Of a stretch of DNA of 64,000 bases, positions 32,270-43,029 are shown one piece after another. The notes below the pieces were generated by a model, which did no database searches, was not told the origin of the DNA, and saw only the letters and a program-made list of their open reading frames with translations. Made by a program: the position numbers and the translations under genes. How positions within the stretch are numbered: the first letter of the stretch is position 1; each line of letters begins with the position of its first letter. The DNA is taken from the NCBI GenBank assembly GCA_037953745.1, contig JBAKBP010007668.1, positions 1 to 64,000 of the forward strand. Direction: 5' to 3'. The DNA is from Lithodes maja (lineage: Eukaryota; Arthropoda; Malacostraca; Decapoda; Lithodidae).

Positions 32270-32347
32270 ACAATGAACGGAGGAAGGAAAAACACAGATA
32301 AAACAAAAAGGTCCATGTGCCTAAAGGCATCCTCCATTCATAAAATG
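32239..32347 (-). mobile_element. Poly-A SINE-like scrap in solo LTR
   Basis: About 108 bp, absent from the other two LTR copies, starting with a long T-run on the plus strand, i.e. a poly-A tail on the minus strand. It lies in the LTR between GTATAAT and GAGAGGAATGG. It may be related to the poly-A scraps at 55646-55800 and 56975-57113, but similarity is weak. Confidence 0.5.
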
Positions 32348-32403
32348 TTGAGAGGAATGGGGTGGACACAGACAGCAATATTCGAGTCCTACTCCTAGGT
32401 TAA

Positions 32404-32882
32404 CCCTCCGACCCCGGCTATATATTATATAAATATTCCTCGAAATCCGGGTGTTTTGGCCGAAAAACGTCTAGGCTAGGCTACCGTATATTCGTTAATC
32501 AGACTGCTTCCCGCATTCCCGCGCATCCCCAAGCGTAGCTGTGTTATTTACCTGTAAAATGGCCTTAAGTAGAGCTCTCTAAGTCAACTGGGTGAGCTGT
32601 GATGATGATTTCATTGGAGATAACTTTATGGCCAAACCAGCCACTTTACACCACTTTTCGATACTGAACAACAACATACAGGCACACAAGAACAAGCGAC
32701 GCTCTCCTTCTTGTGGCCGGAGATGCGGAGCGTCGGTCCAGCCGGCTGTTGTTTACATGCGTCGGACCGACGCCTCGCACACGAAGCTCACAGGCTTTCA
32801 AGCAATGGTACAATGTAGTACCACCCGGGTTCCTGGGGCCAAAAAAAAATGGTACACGTGTGTACCAACCGGGTTTGAAGGG
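32404..32882 (+). mobile_element. TTAA MITE family 1, copy 3
   Basis: 479 bp, flanked by TTAA at 32400-32403 and 32883-32886. The empty site is known from the two other LTR copies, which read CCTAGGTTAAGAGACTG without the insert (near 21864 and 26864). This proves a single TTAA duplicated on insertion. It begins CCCTCCGACCCCGG and ends CCGGGTTTGAAGGG. Very close to 3672-4163. Confidence 0.95.
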
Positions 32883-33676
32883 TTAAGAGACTGTCCCAAT
32901 ACGGTAATGGATTGGTCCCAGGTTAATGGTGTAGAGATAATTAGATACGGAGCATACGGTACCAATGTTAAGAGTTGTAAACGGTAAAATGTTCCTTAAA
33001 TATTAATATCAAGCTTAAGATTACTACAATATGTTTGTATCTATCCTCCCGTACCTATTTGGATCTAAATGTGTTGTCAGGATAGTAAATCGGAGCTGTC
33101 AGTATTAAATTGGTCTAAGAGTAGTACCAGTAGCCTAACCGAGAGTTAAAGTCTTGTCAGCCAACATTGAAGGTGAAGTTCTTGATTGGTCTTTGCTAGC
33201 CTCCGATTTATCCTACTGTCCTAATGTACCTGAATAATGAGCATGAGTCACAATTGCATAAAGAATAAGAAAACCATGGGGACGGCCAGTTCACCTGAAG
33301 GTGGGCGATCAAATAATTTGAATGAATTACCGTTCCCAAAAACATCCTTATGTGATATCTAGAAAGTAGAGAATATGCTAGGTCTCAGTGGGGTTTTTGT
33401 GGTTCTTTGGTCTTATCATCGTGTCGGAGTTGCAGTCTTTCCCCTTCCTCGAAGGATGTTGGATGTGGGTCAACCAAACAGGGTTGTCCTCTCGTTAATT
33501 AGAATGCAATAACGGGTTTGTCGTCATCTCTTCCTTTCTATCCTTGAGTACCTATTTTCCACCTTCTCAGCTTAATCTATCTTTTTCTCTCCCTCCCTCT
33601 CTCTCTCTTGTTCGCAGCAGAAGAAGGGAAGTGAGGAAAGAGAGATACTACCCCCCCCCCCCCCCCGTTACAAACG

Positions 33677-35760
33677 CTCTCCAACCTTTTATATATATAC
33701 TCCTATCCAGCCTGCCTTCCCTTAGTAGGCCAGAACAACATTAGAACTTTACTAACCCCTTGCATGCCATCTATTCTCTTACAACCTCTTCACAACCCTG
33801 CACCCAATGGTCGTCGGTGCGAGGCTAGCCGCCTCACCAGTAACTAACTTCTACTGCCATACTTCCAGATAAATGTGGCAGAGTTAGCAACCCAGTCTCC
33901 ACCATATCCAGCAAACCATACAATTAATAACCAACCGAGTAAAACCAGCTAGCCAAGGCACCTTCGGTTTTGGTATTAAGGACACCCACATCTGTCTCAT
34001 ACACAGAGGGTTATTACAAACACTGGTGATATGGCAAGCCCCTAGCCACAGCCGCCGGACGACCATCACAGAGAGAGGGCGCCCAGCTACCCCTTTTTAC
34101 CCACCCGAGGAGGGAGACCCCCACCCCTGCGGAGGTATACCTGACCCCTGTTTTGACTCCCGGGTCATTGCCAGGTAGAACAGGAATTCTTCCTATCAAT
34201 GAACGAACCATGCATGACTAACACCTTTACTAACCTCTATTAACTCACAATAAACCATTTACCTTTCTTGCATACTCTGATCACTAAATTAGCACCTCAG
34301 CTATACCATAGAATGAAGATTGAACAATCTAAGAGAGACGCTCCTATCACAGATGTCCCCATCCTCCTCGCAAAGTAGATCCAGTCTCTCTCTCCTCAAT
34401 TCTTCCAGTATAGCCAAAATAGTACCTCTTACTAAGGCTCAGTTATATTAAAATATGAAGGCTTCCTATAGCCATGTGCCACAACAGTAATCACCATCTT
34501 ACCTAGTCCCCATATCTATTGAGAGCTCAAATAAGTCCATAAGATTCGAGATCCCTATTGTCTACAGGGTCCAGAACCGAGCCTATAAACCTAGCTCCCG
34601 CCCCCAGTCAAATCAGTTAAAAGATAGACACCAACCCAGGTTGGTCACCAGAGTTAACCTTGAGCTCTATCCATGCTAGTTACTGAGAAGTAAGTTCCAG
34701 AGCTGGCAGACTCTGTGGCAGATTTGGATAGAAGGACCTGTCCACGTATTTGAGAACTTCATACATATGGACACCCTGGACGGCCGCGGAACCAGTCGTT
34801 AGCCCCCAACATCATGGACGCAAGATAACCAGGACCAGACCCATCAGATACTACCCAAGATTCCCTTTATCAGTACTACATTGTTACAGTGCTGTTTAGA
34901 GATTCACTTATTAATATTTCTACGAAGTGGCTATCTCTTTGCCCCAGTATAATTCATATAACCATTCAATTAGGAAGTGCTAAGCGTATCAGTGTCCATT
35001 AATTAACAGGCGATACTAACTCTCGTAATCAACCATATACCCAGATATTATTACATAGAAGTGAAACCCTAGTGATATCTGAATGTTCGCCCACTGATTT
35101 GCGTTCTATGTATTTCTGAGACAAGAATATAAAACTTAGATCAGTACCCCCTGAGGTTACTAGAATTCCCGTGCTCTAAAATACGCGTGTCTAATCTAGT
35201 CTGTGAACTACTACTTGTGCACCAGAGCTACCAGGAATAAATCTAACAGTGAATAGGATTCTATAAGTAACATTGATGGTCTTAGGTATACAAACCTGTT
35301 GAATTAAAGCCAGTGATCAGAAGATTAATACCTGAACGTTGGAAGTGGGAGACTAGGCTCCATCCAGATCCACTTATGCTAGTGTTGTTCAATTCTATTA
35401 TATTGTCTTGCACGAGTATTCTGCAGTGGTATATCAATAAACGTGATCGTGTATCTTGTTACCATGTGTTTCTTTGTGTTCTCTATTCCTCATACCTTGT
35501 ATTGTGCATGCAGCCTTATATACCCAGTCATTTAGAACTCACATTACCCAAGTTAATCCTGTAGAAAAACAGGGCATAACAATATCATTGATATGACATA
35601 AAGAATTACAGAAACTGAAAAAGTGATAAACTTAAACTTCAGAAAGACACCATGACTTGAGTTTTTTTTATTTTTTTTTATTTTTTGAATTTAATGAAGT
35701 AAAAGACAAAAGATTGTATTAATTTAGGTAAATAATTAAATAACTTCTAGAAGCTGTTTT
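33677..35760. other. Unassigned interior of hAT-like element
   Basis: Right-hand inside of the hAT-like element. I see no transposase motif, zinc finger or RT motif; ORFs are short and without pattern. AT-rich at the right end (35650-35770). Confidence 0.4.
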
Positions 35761-35920
35761 TTACTTGTTTTTATTATATACCTATTTTTGGGAGCGCAGA
35801 GCGGGAAGCGCATCAGGTCGGCTGACCAAAGGAGCGCGTGAGCGCTGCCGCATTACCTTATGTCTGAGGAACGCGGAGCGCTGCCGCATTACCGGTCCCA
35901 CCAGAGCGCGCCCACCACTG

Positions 35921-37120
35921 CTCAGTGATGTACAACACGGCTTTAGGAGCAAGAAAAGCTGCTTGACAAACCTGCTCACTTACCTGGACGACCTTAATTT
36001 TATCAACGCTGTCGACAGAAGAGAGTTTGTGGACGACTGGACGTCAACTACCTCGACTGTGAGAAGGCTTTTGACAGGGTTCCACATGGAAGACTGCTGG
36101 TAAAGGTTTGGAGCACAGGGAATACGAGGAGACCTACAACGCTGGTTGGCCAGCTTCCTATCCGGGAGGTCACGCAGAATAGGCATCAGAGGCACATACT
36201 CAGAGTGGCTGCCAGTCAAAAGCGGAGTGCCTCAGGGGTCAGTGGTGGGCCCGGTATTATCCATCATGTACATAAATGACCTAGTTGAGGGATTGGAGTC
36301 TTAAGTGAGCCTCTTCATGGATGACGCCAAGATCTACCGAACCATCAAGACCCAAGAGAATACAGAAGCTCGACAGCGGGACATGGGTCGACTTGAGGAG
36401 TGGAACAGGAAGTGGTTACTGATCTTCAATGTCAAGAAGTGCAAAACCATGCACATTGGGAGACAGAATGAGGGAGCCGACTATAAGCTGAACAATGCTT
36501 TCCTTGCCAAAACCTAGGTGGAAAAAAACCTAGGCGTGTTTGTTTCGGCAGACCTGAAATAATCTGCACACTCAGCCAAGGTAGCGGCAAAGGCAAATAA
36601 TAGGCTTGGGGTAATAAAGAGAAGCTTCTTGTACATCGAAAAGGAGATCCTACGTTCCCTCTACACTGCTCTAGTCAGGCCCATCCTGGACTATGGAGCC
36701 CAGAGCTGGTCACCCCACCTGGTCAAGGATGTCAAGCTCCTCAAACAGGTCCAACGCAGGGCGACCAAGCTAGTGCCAGAACTCAGAAATACGAGGAGAG
36801 ATGTGAAACTCTAAACCTGCCAACACTAGAGGAACATCAGAAGAGGGAGGACATTACAGAAGTGTATACGTTGCTCCATGGCTTAGATGATGTCCCCATC
36901 TCCAAATTCTTCACCATCTGCAACAATAACCTTAAATGCCAGTCTGAAGCTAGCGAGAGGCGACCACTGGAGGACCACCGCAATAGGAAACTGGTTCGCT
37001 ATCAGAACTATCAACCAATGAAACGATCTTCCAGAGCGAATTGTGACAGCTCCGACAATTGCTGCGTTTAAGGCATATACATACGATATGAAGCGCAGAC
37101 CATTAGTCTACCGGAGGCGG
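35921..37120 (+). pseudogene. CR1-like LINE, segment 3 (RT palm to C-terminus)
   Basis: Continues the RT left at 29046. Readable pieces, in several frames: VQHGFRSKKSCLTNLLTYLDD, then CEKAFDRVPHGRLL, a degraded GVPQGSVVGP-like region, FMDDAKIY (the RT active-site box, normally F/YADD or YMDD) near 36316, a LEEWNRKW segment, NLGVFVSADL, LYTALVRPILDYGAQSW, VQRRATKLVPEL and a C-terminal stretch ending near 37080. Frameshifts and stops are common, so this is an old copy, consistent with being the outermost host of the nest. Confidence 0.8.
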
Positions 37121-38009
37121 GGGACACCACAAAAAGATATCTTCTTATTCCCCCCCACTACTTTTGTTTATGTTTAGGTAAGCAATGACATACTGTCAAT
37201 AATCATATTTGCCACTCTTGCCACTCAGGGAAGCCCTTTATAGGAACCTTCTGTCCATCAAAATAATAACCAGATAGTACATCATAGGTGGCATGATTAA
37301 TTTACCTATGTAAAATACGAGAGAATGCAAGGGAGTCAGGAGACAACAACGACCGGAACAAGAAGGAAGAAAACAGAGAGACCCACAAGAACGGGAAGCC
37401 GCCAGAGAGAAAGATGGAAGGAGAGAGAGAGAGAATGGGAGATACACAAAATCGGGAAGTGATACCAGAGCCCCAAGAAATCAAGACAAATGCCATCCGG
37501 GAAGTCGCCTCACCACTCAAGGAAAGGCAACACAAACACCGCAAGTCTAAAAAGCATCATAAATCAGCCAAGATATGCCGCATCCCAGAGGGAGCCAAAC
37601 AATACCCCAGCCCGGATGCCCACCAAATTCTAAGGAGACCGCTCGGACCCTAAATTAATTCTCGCTCTCAGCACGGCCACCCAGGCTGTTCCCGCGCTGC
37701 GGGGGTCGACCTGAGCCCTTTAAAGTTGACACCTTAAACCCATGCCCTCTAATTACTCGCAGATACCTTGCCTTGGACTACGTTGCTGAATGTATGCATG
37801 ACATGCCAGGCGAAACCAGCAGAGGGCAGACAGGGTGGAGTCGGAGTAGCTGCCGATTCCGAGGTGAAAAGTTATATACCCGTACACTGGTCAGTGCAGT
37901 CAGACAACATCTACCCTATACAATCTCCTGGTCGAAGTTCAATTGCCCATACACTGGTCAGCACAAGAAGATACGTAGACTTAGAGCTTCCTAAAATTGT
38001 CGTACTTGA
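37121..38009. other. Unassigned region
   Basis: Between the CR1-like LINE and a TTAA MITE. ORFs at 37414-37653 (Lys/Glu/Arg-rich) and 37768-38013 show no known motif. A GAGAGAGAG run is at about 37422. Confidence 0.4.
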
Positions 38010-38013
38010 TTAA

Positions 38014-38451
38014 CCCGTCCAGCCCCGGCTAGTTTTGTAATGTTTGTTCACCAGAACCCGGCCGGTTTTCAAAAAATGGTTTTATTCCAGAAACAATAGC
38101 GAATGGGTTAGGAATGAAGGAAAAACCACGAAAAACCGCTCAAAAAGCTTAAAGAATGGTCCTACAGAGCCCCCGAAAACGTATTTTACAAGAGTAAAAA
38201 ATTGAAGGCAATTACCCCAAAAAAACAGGTTATTGCGCGCTCACGCGCACGCACGTGGACTTTGAGAGTTTTCAACCATCGGCACGGTTGCGTGGGATAC
38301 GTACACAGTTCCCATACAAATCTGAGCCCTCTTGAGTGGCTACACCTGAGGTTACGGTCGGCGCAATTAGGGTGACGCGCCAGGCGCGTCTCTGGGGCTG
38401 TGCGTTACATACATCGCCGACGCGTCAGGCGCGTCGCTGGGGCTGTACGGG
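38014..38451. mobile_element. TTAA MITE family 3
   Basis: 438 bp between TTAA at 38010-38013 and 38452-38455. Ends are CCCGTCCAGCCCCGGC and, inverted, CCCGTACAGCCCCAGC (14 of 16). Two direct repeats of AGGCGCGTC-CTGGGGCTGT lie at the right end. Internal CGCGCACGCACGTG-type stretch. Non-coding. The termini resemble the piggyBac left end (CCCCTCCACCCCGG). Confidence 0.8.
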
Positions 38452-38849
38452 TTAAAGACAGTAAAGGAGGAATTTTATAACAACGACAAGTCGTCAGTAC
38501 ACTGGTCCGTACGGCTCTAGTTATTGTGCAGATCCTGGGTAAAGACTTACTGCCAGTAGGCCTACACTGGTCCGAGTAGTCAGTCGAGCCCGGCGAAGAA
38601 GACATCCTCGACACCTGGCAGTTCCAGGCCCCAATTGTCAAGGGCTGAGCATCAGCAACTGTCTCGATCTCCCCCCCCCCCGCCAGAGCTCCTTTACCCC
38701 TACTACTGAGTGCAGTATGTTTGGCCCTACAGCTTCACCCAGGATAGTTTATGTCTCCCCTTCTATTTGCAAGAAGCCATACATGATCCCCCGCCGGGCG
38801 GTACCGCAGGAGTCTCCCATTTCCCTTCCGGTATTGCAAGAAGATCGCC

Positions 38850-40750
38850 GGCGTGTCACAGCTCTTGAGGACGCACAGGAGTCATTCTAATATTGAGCAG
38901 CTGGGTCGCTCCTCTCTCATGGAACATTCCCCGATCCCTTATCTCTGCACCGACAAAGAGCCCTTGCCCAGAGTCCGGACCCTGCGGCGAGTGACACAGC
39001 CACCCGGTCTGAGGAGGTCCGTTCAGAGACCTCTCCAGACCTCTCTGCCCGGTTGCCGGGTGTCACTCCGCTCCTAGAAAGAATTGCGGACGAAGTAGAG
39101 GACATGCCGTCTGGCCAATGGCACCCTCCTCTAGAGGCGGGAACGCAGGATTCTGGATCCTCTTGCCCTCTGTCGTCGATTGACCAACAAAGTGGAGTGT
39201 TTGTGATGAGTGAACAATTTAAAGATTGGGTAGAATTGGTGAAAAGTATGAATGAGGAAAGAAAAGCAAAGGTTTCCACTCCATCGGCACCGGCGGCGCG
39301 ACCTCTGGGCCAAGTTCAAGTGCTTTCCCAAATTTCTCCTCCACTCCCTTCCATTACCACTCAAGCGACTCCTGTCACTAATGTTACGCCGGCTATGTTG
39401 TCGTCCAAACTTAATCTTTTATCAGATCTCATTCTACCCCCCTTAGATAAATCCTCCCTTATCGCAAAGGGCCCTATGCCACTGTTGTACGGTCAAGATA
39501 GATCATGGTTAGTCGTGAAGCCCACTCGTCCCGAAATCGCGCAGCCGACATTCGCGGGAAAAATTCCTGTGCCGTTCAATGAACATTGGTTTGTGGAACT
39601 GTGTGAGGCCAAGAATCGAGCTGGTGACATTCTCGATGTAGTGATCAAAGCGATTCCAAATATTTATAATCCTGAGCTTTTCGTTTACTCCCAGTCCCCA
39701 GCCCTACCACCCGCCTCTTCTGTTAAATTGTATTCAGATTGATCAAAGTCGGATGCGCCTAATGATGTGAAATTGTTGCAAGGGTTGACCCCAGAATTAA
39801 AGTCTTTTCCACGCCGGGACAATGCTGGATTGCCGGTCTTACATATTGAGGGCGTAGGTGCCGGACCATGGACTGGGTGGGAGCAGGAGGTCCAGCTGTT
39901 TGCCCGCACAATTACTAATAAGAGTAGCCATCAACTCCCGCCGAAAGATCACCATTGGTTTTCCATGCCAGTAGCAAAGGCGGTAGGAGTAGCCTACCAA
40001 GTGTATTTTAGACGTCTTGTGTGCTCCCAAATTATCTTTGTGTCAGTTAGCTGAACCATTTTGTACGCCAACCCAACTACAAGTGGACAAGGATTTTAAA
40101 ATGAGACAGAGAGCCTGGAGGCTACTATCACAGTTTCTGATCAGTCGACAACTAGCAGAATCGCTCCTGCGCAAGACTGAGTCAGTGATGGATAGTAACA
40201 CCCATAAGGCGTTATCTCTAACCGGCGGGTCTTACTCCAGAATTCTGTCCAGTCTATCGGCGATGTTCGTATGGCTCTTTTTGAAGTTGTACGAGTGCGC
40301 CAGGACTTGAGAGTTAACCTGGTTAAGAAACTTCCGGAAGAGATCGGTATAGGAGGTTAATTTTATCAAATGTGCTAACACCTACTCTTGCATCCCCAGA
40401 TGCCTGGCGCACAGTCAATTGTTTATTAGACTCTAACCGTGCCACTGCTTCCTGACCGAAGAGTGATTCTGCACATAAAGCAGCGCAATCTAAGATTCAA
40501 GTACGTGGCTTTTTTACAGTCCCACGTGCACAGACTGTCAAGACTCGACCCCGACCTGAAAGCAGTGGCACAGCTCGAGGCCGCGGTCAGGCTAGGGGTA
40601 AGGAAAGGTGGTACCGAGGTCAAGCCAGGGGTAAGTCAAGCAGTGATAACAGAGCCTCTCGTCCCACTAATCAAACAACTGAGTCAACACCCTCCCATTA
40701 AAAAAACTGAGAAACCACGATGCTCTCTCACTCCCAGGGCCTATATGGAG
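38850..40750 (+). pseudogene. DIRS-like retrotransposon, gag-like region
   Basis: A damaged frame upstream of the RT half found at 48569-49470. From about 38940 the reading is open (ARLPGVTPLLERIADEVEDM, DWVELVKSM, PTFAGKIPVPFNEHWF) to a TGA at 39740-39742, resumes in the same frame (PNDVKLLQGLTPELK) and shifts frame near 40010 (LAEPFCTPTQLQVDKDFKMR, RQLAESLLRKTESV). It is placed as gag by position before a DIRS-type RT; it has no zinc knuckle. It is cut at 40750 by the gypsy-type element, whose TSD GGAG is at 40747-40750. Confidence 0.6.
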
Positions 40751-42540
40751 TGTTACGACTGGGGTTCAAATATATCAGGGCTCTTATTCATTGGACTAGT
40801 AATGGCATAAATGTTACAACGGAAAGCGCTAGCTCCAACCTCTGAAGTATATTCCCAGTGAACAAAGAACACAAATACTCTACAGAGTTCTATATGCAAT
40901 AATAGGCTATCAAACTCTCAATAAATGTGCTTCTACTCTAGGCTTAATGTTATGTGAAAACAGCCTATTACTACCTATAACCGAAGGTGCTTGGTTATGG
41001 TATGCAAAGTAAGGTGGTAAGAGAAGTTACAGCTTACGTTACTTTAATCAATAAATGTCAGGCACTCCTGCATGAAAGAAAGTGCACTAAAGTCCTTCAA
41101 CACTAACAAGGAATCTTCTTTAAATGTTAGATGCTATAAAGATGCTTGTATCGGAAATGGAACCCAAAAAGGCAGGCAGCGGAACAATGCTCGTGCAGGC
41201 TATGCACACAAAAAGGCAGAATATATAATGCCGTCGGAGCCAAGAATATCCTAAACACTACAACACTAATAATAATCGCCACAATGCAGTATTCCTATCA
41301 ACAAAAAGAGCCTAAGTCGTTTGTGTCTCAATACATCAAACCAGGCTGCGAAATGCTTGTGTAATCATAAATGGGTATGCATAAAAAGAGTAATTAGGTT
41401 AATATAGTTAATGTCTACTGTGACTGATAAAGTCTAGCTAGAGTCAATGATACGAGATACTGGTGCGCATGGCATGCTGCATAGCCTAGTGCAAATCTCA
41501 AGTCTGTGCGTCAAATATTACGTTATAATGAAGGGTAGCTCTCTTGAGAAACCTTAATACCGAAGTATTAAGCGTTCTCCTGGCGTACCTCAAAGACAAA
41601 CAATCGAGACTAGAACAGTGCAGAATGGTATAGGCAAAAAGCCCTCATTCGTGCATGCTCTACTCTCAATGGCACACAGACTAGAATTTACTCAATCAAC
41701 TCCAGTTCTCAGGTATGTCGTGCCGCTTTTAACTAAAGCCAGCACTCATAAGAAACAATACCTATTATATCAGACTCCCAGTCTAGCATTATCTAATCCA
41801 GCAGAACACTAATAATTATAGGAAGCGGCAATATGAAAGCCAACCAATGCTTCGTGATCCACTTATCTTAACAACTAACATACACAGGTTATATCAGACC
41901 TTAACACACAATACAACTGGCCAGCATTAAGCTGATTTTGCAGAGTTAACCAGAGGGGATATAATGGTAATAGAAAGGTGGTGAAAGATATGGAAAATGA
42001 GAGAGATAGGCAGAGGAAAAGATTCTCAGGTACGGAGCGGGGATAGATAGCAAGGGACAAAAAAGATGGGTGTGTTCTAGAAACCAGATCTGAGGGAGAG
42101 AGTGGCGAGGAACCAGTATATATACTCGCACTAGCTCGAGCCGCGTGGGAAACCAGCGGTTACAAGTCAACTAACCACTAACAGAGCTCGCAGCATGGTA
42201 AGGACCTCCCTCCACCAACCCCCGCGAGGCAGCCAGCTGTGACGTCATCGAGCGGGACAAAAAACACTGCGCGCCCCCTCTCACTCTGTTCTACTCCCTC
42301 TCTCTCTCCCAGATCCTATCATTACTAGTTAATGACAAAACATATACTTTACAATTAAATATATAAAGCCTTGACATGGGCGAAAACAAAGAGCCTTTCT
42401 GGACTGCCCATGACACGAGCTTTCATATGAAATAAAGCACACTCTAATACATAAACTGTAGCCCCATCCACTGCCCTGGCGATCCTAGCGAGTCACTGTA
42501 GGACAAGCCATGCGGTTCTAACGGAGTGGTCAATGTCACA
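40751..42540 (-). repeat. LTR element B, 3' LTR (1.79 kb)
   Basis: Starts TGTTACGACTGGGG and ends ..TGTCACA on the plus strand. It matches 46777-48568 with about seven substitutions and one 2-bp indel by eye count (about 99.6%). The element is on the minus strand, so this left copy is its 3' LTR. Flanked by GGAG, repeated at 48569-48572. Confidence 0.9.
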
Positions 42541-43029
42541 CCCCCCCCAAGATTTTTCTCAGAGGCCCCAAGGCTCACAAAAATCTGATGGTTAGAACCC
42601 ATGCTATATCTCCACTTCCCATCACCCAGCGGCAGTAAAATATCTGGCACAGTTCTTCAACAAAACATTTTTTCTTCAAAATTATAACCCTCCCAACACA
42701 ACAGGTTAAATTATATGTAGTTATGCTCCTCAAGAGCGAGCTTCTCTAGCCCAGCCTTCTGAGAGGAGTGCAACTCAGAATTGCTGCTATAACATACTGA
42801 AAAAATTCAACTATCAAAGAAAGTTTTTTTTATTTTTTTTTATTTGATTTTTATGTTTTTTAATTTGTTTATTTCGGCTGCACTATAGGGGCAAGCCTAG
42901 TTTTTTCTTCTATACCAAACGCTCAACTCCTGCTTTACGACCCAATACGCTGGGCTACAACCGCGAGCCAACAAGCACCAAGCGCAAAATACTATTCAAA
43001 CTAAAGCAGGAGGCTACCCGTGTGTCAAT
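42541..43029 (-). promoter_or_regulatory. Polypurine tract and 3' untranslated part of element B
   Basis: On the minus strand the sequence next to the 3' LTR is a G-run (plus strand CCCCCCCC at 42541-42548), a plausible polypurine tract for plus-strand DNA priming. The rest to the stop codon is noncoding and T-rich near 42825-42880. Confidence 0.6.

Larger units (their letters stand above)
31516..33672 (+). repeat. Solo LTR of element A, with internal deletion
   Basis: Same TGTAACGGGAAG start and CCGTTACA end as element A, flanked by the duplicated tetramer AACG (31512-31515 and 33673-33676), and with no internal region. Compared with the 3.26-kb LTRs it lacks about 1.7 kb between CCATTCAGAGG (near 32005) and GGAACCAGTTTGG, and it has gained two insertions (32239-32347 and 32404-32882). 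It arose by recombination between two LTRs, or is a short-LTR variant. Confidence 0.85.
29047..35920. mobile_element. hAT-like transposon, 6.87 kb, no transposase seen
   Basis: Ends are CAGTGGTGGGCATGGGCGCG and, inverted, CAGTGGTGGGCGCGCTCTGG: an 11-bp perfect terminal repeat. The target CTCAGTGA is duplicated (29039-29046 and 35921-35928); an 8-bp duplication and CAG..TG ends are the hAT pattern. Both subterminal regions are full of GGAGCG/GAGCGC repeats (29075-29210 and 35790-35905), typical transposase-binding arrays. No hAT transposase or BED finger is visible. The inside holds tandem repeats (29590-30030, 30549-30850), a solo LTR (31516-33672) and otherwise unassigned DNA. Confidence 0.8.

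Noticed and set aside
41072..42170. Small ORFs inside the 1.79-kb LTR, repeated at 47098-48198
   Set aside because: Same reason: LTR repeat, no motif.
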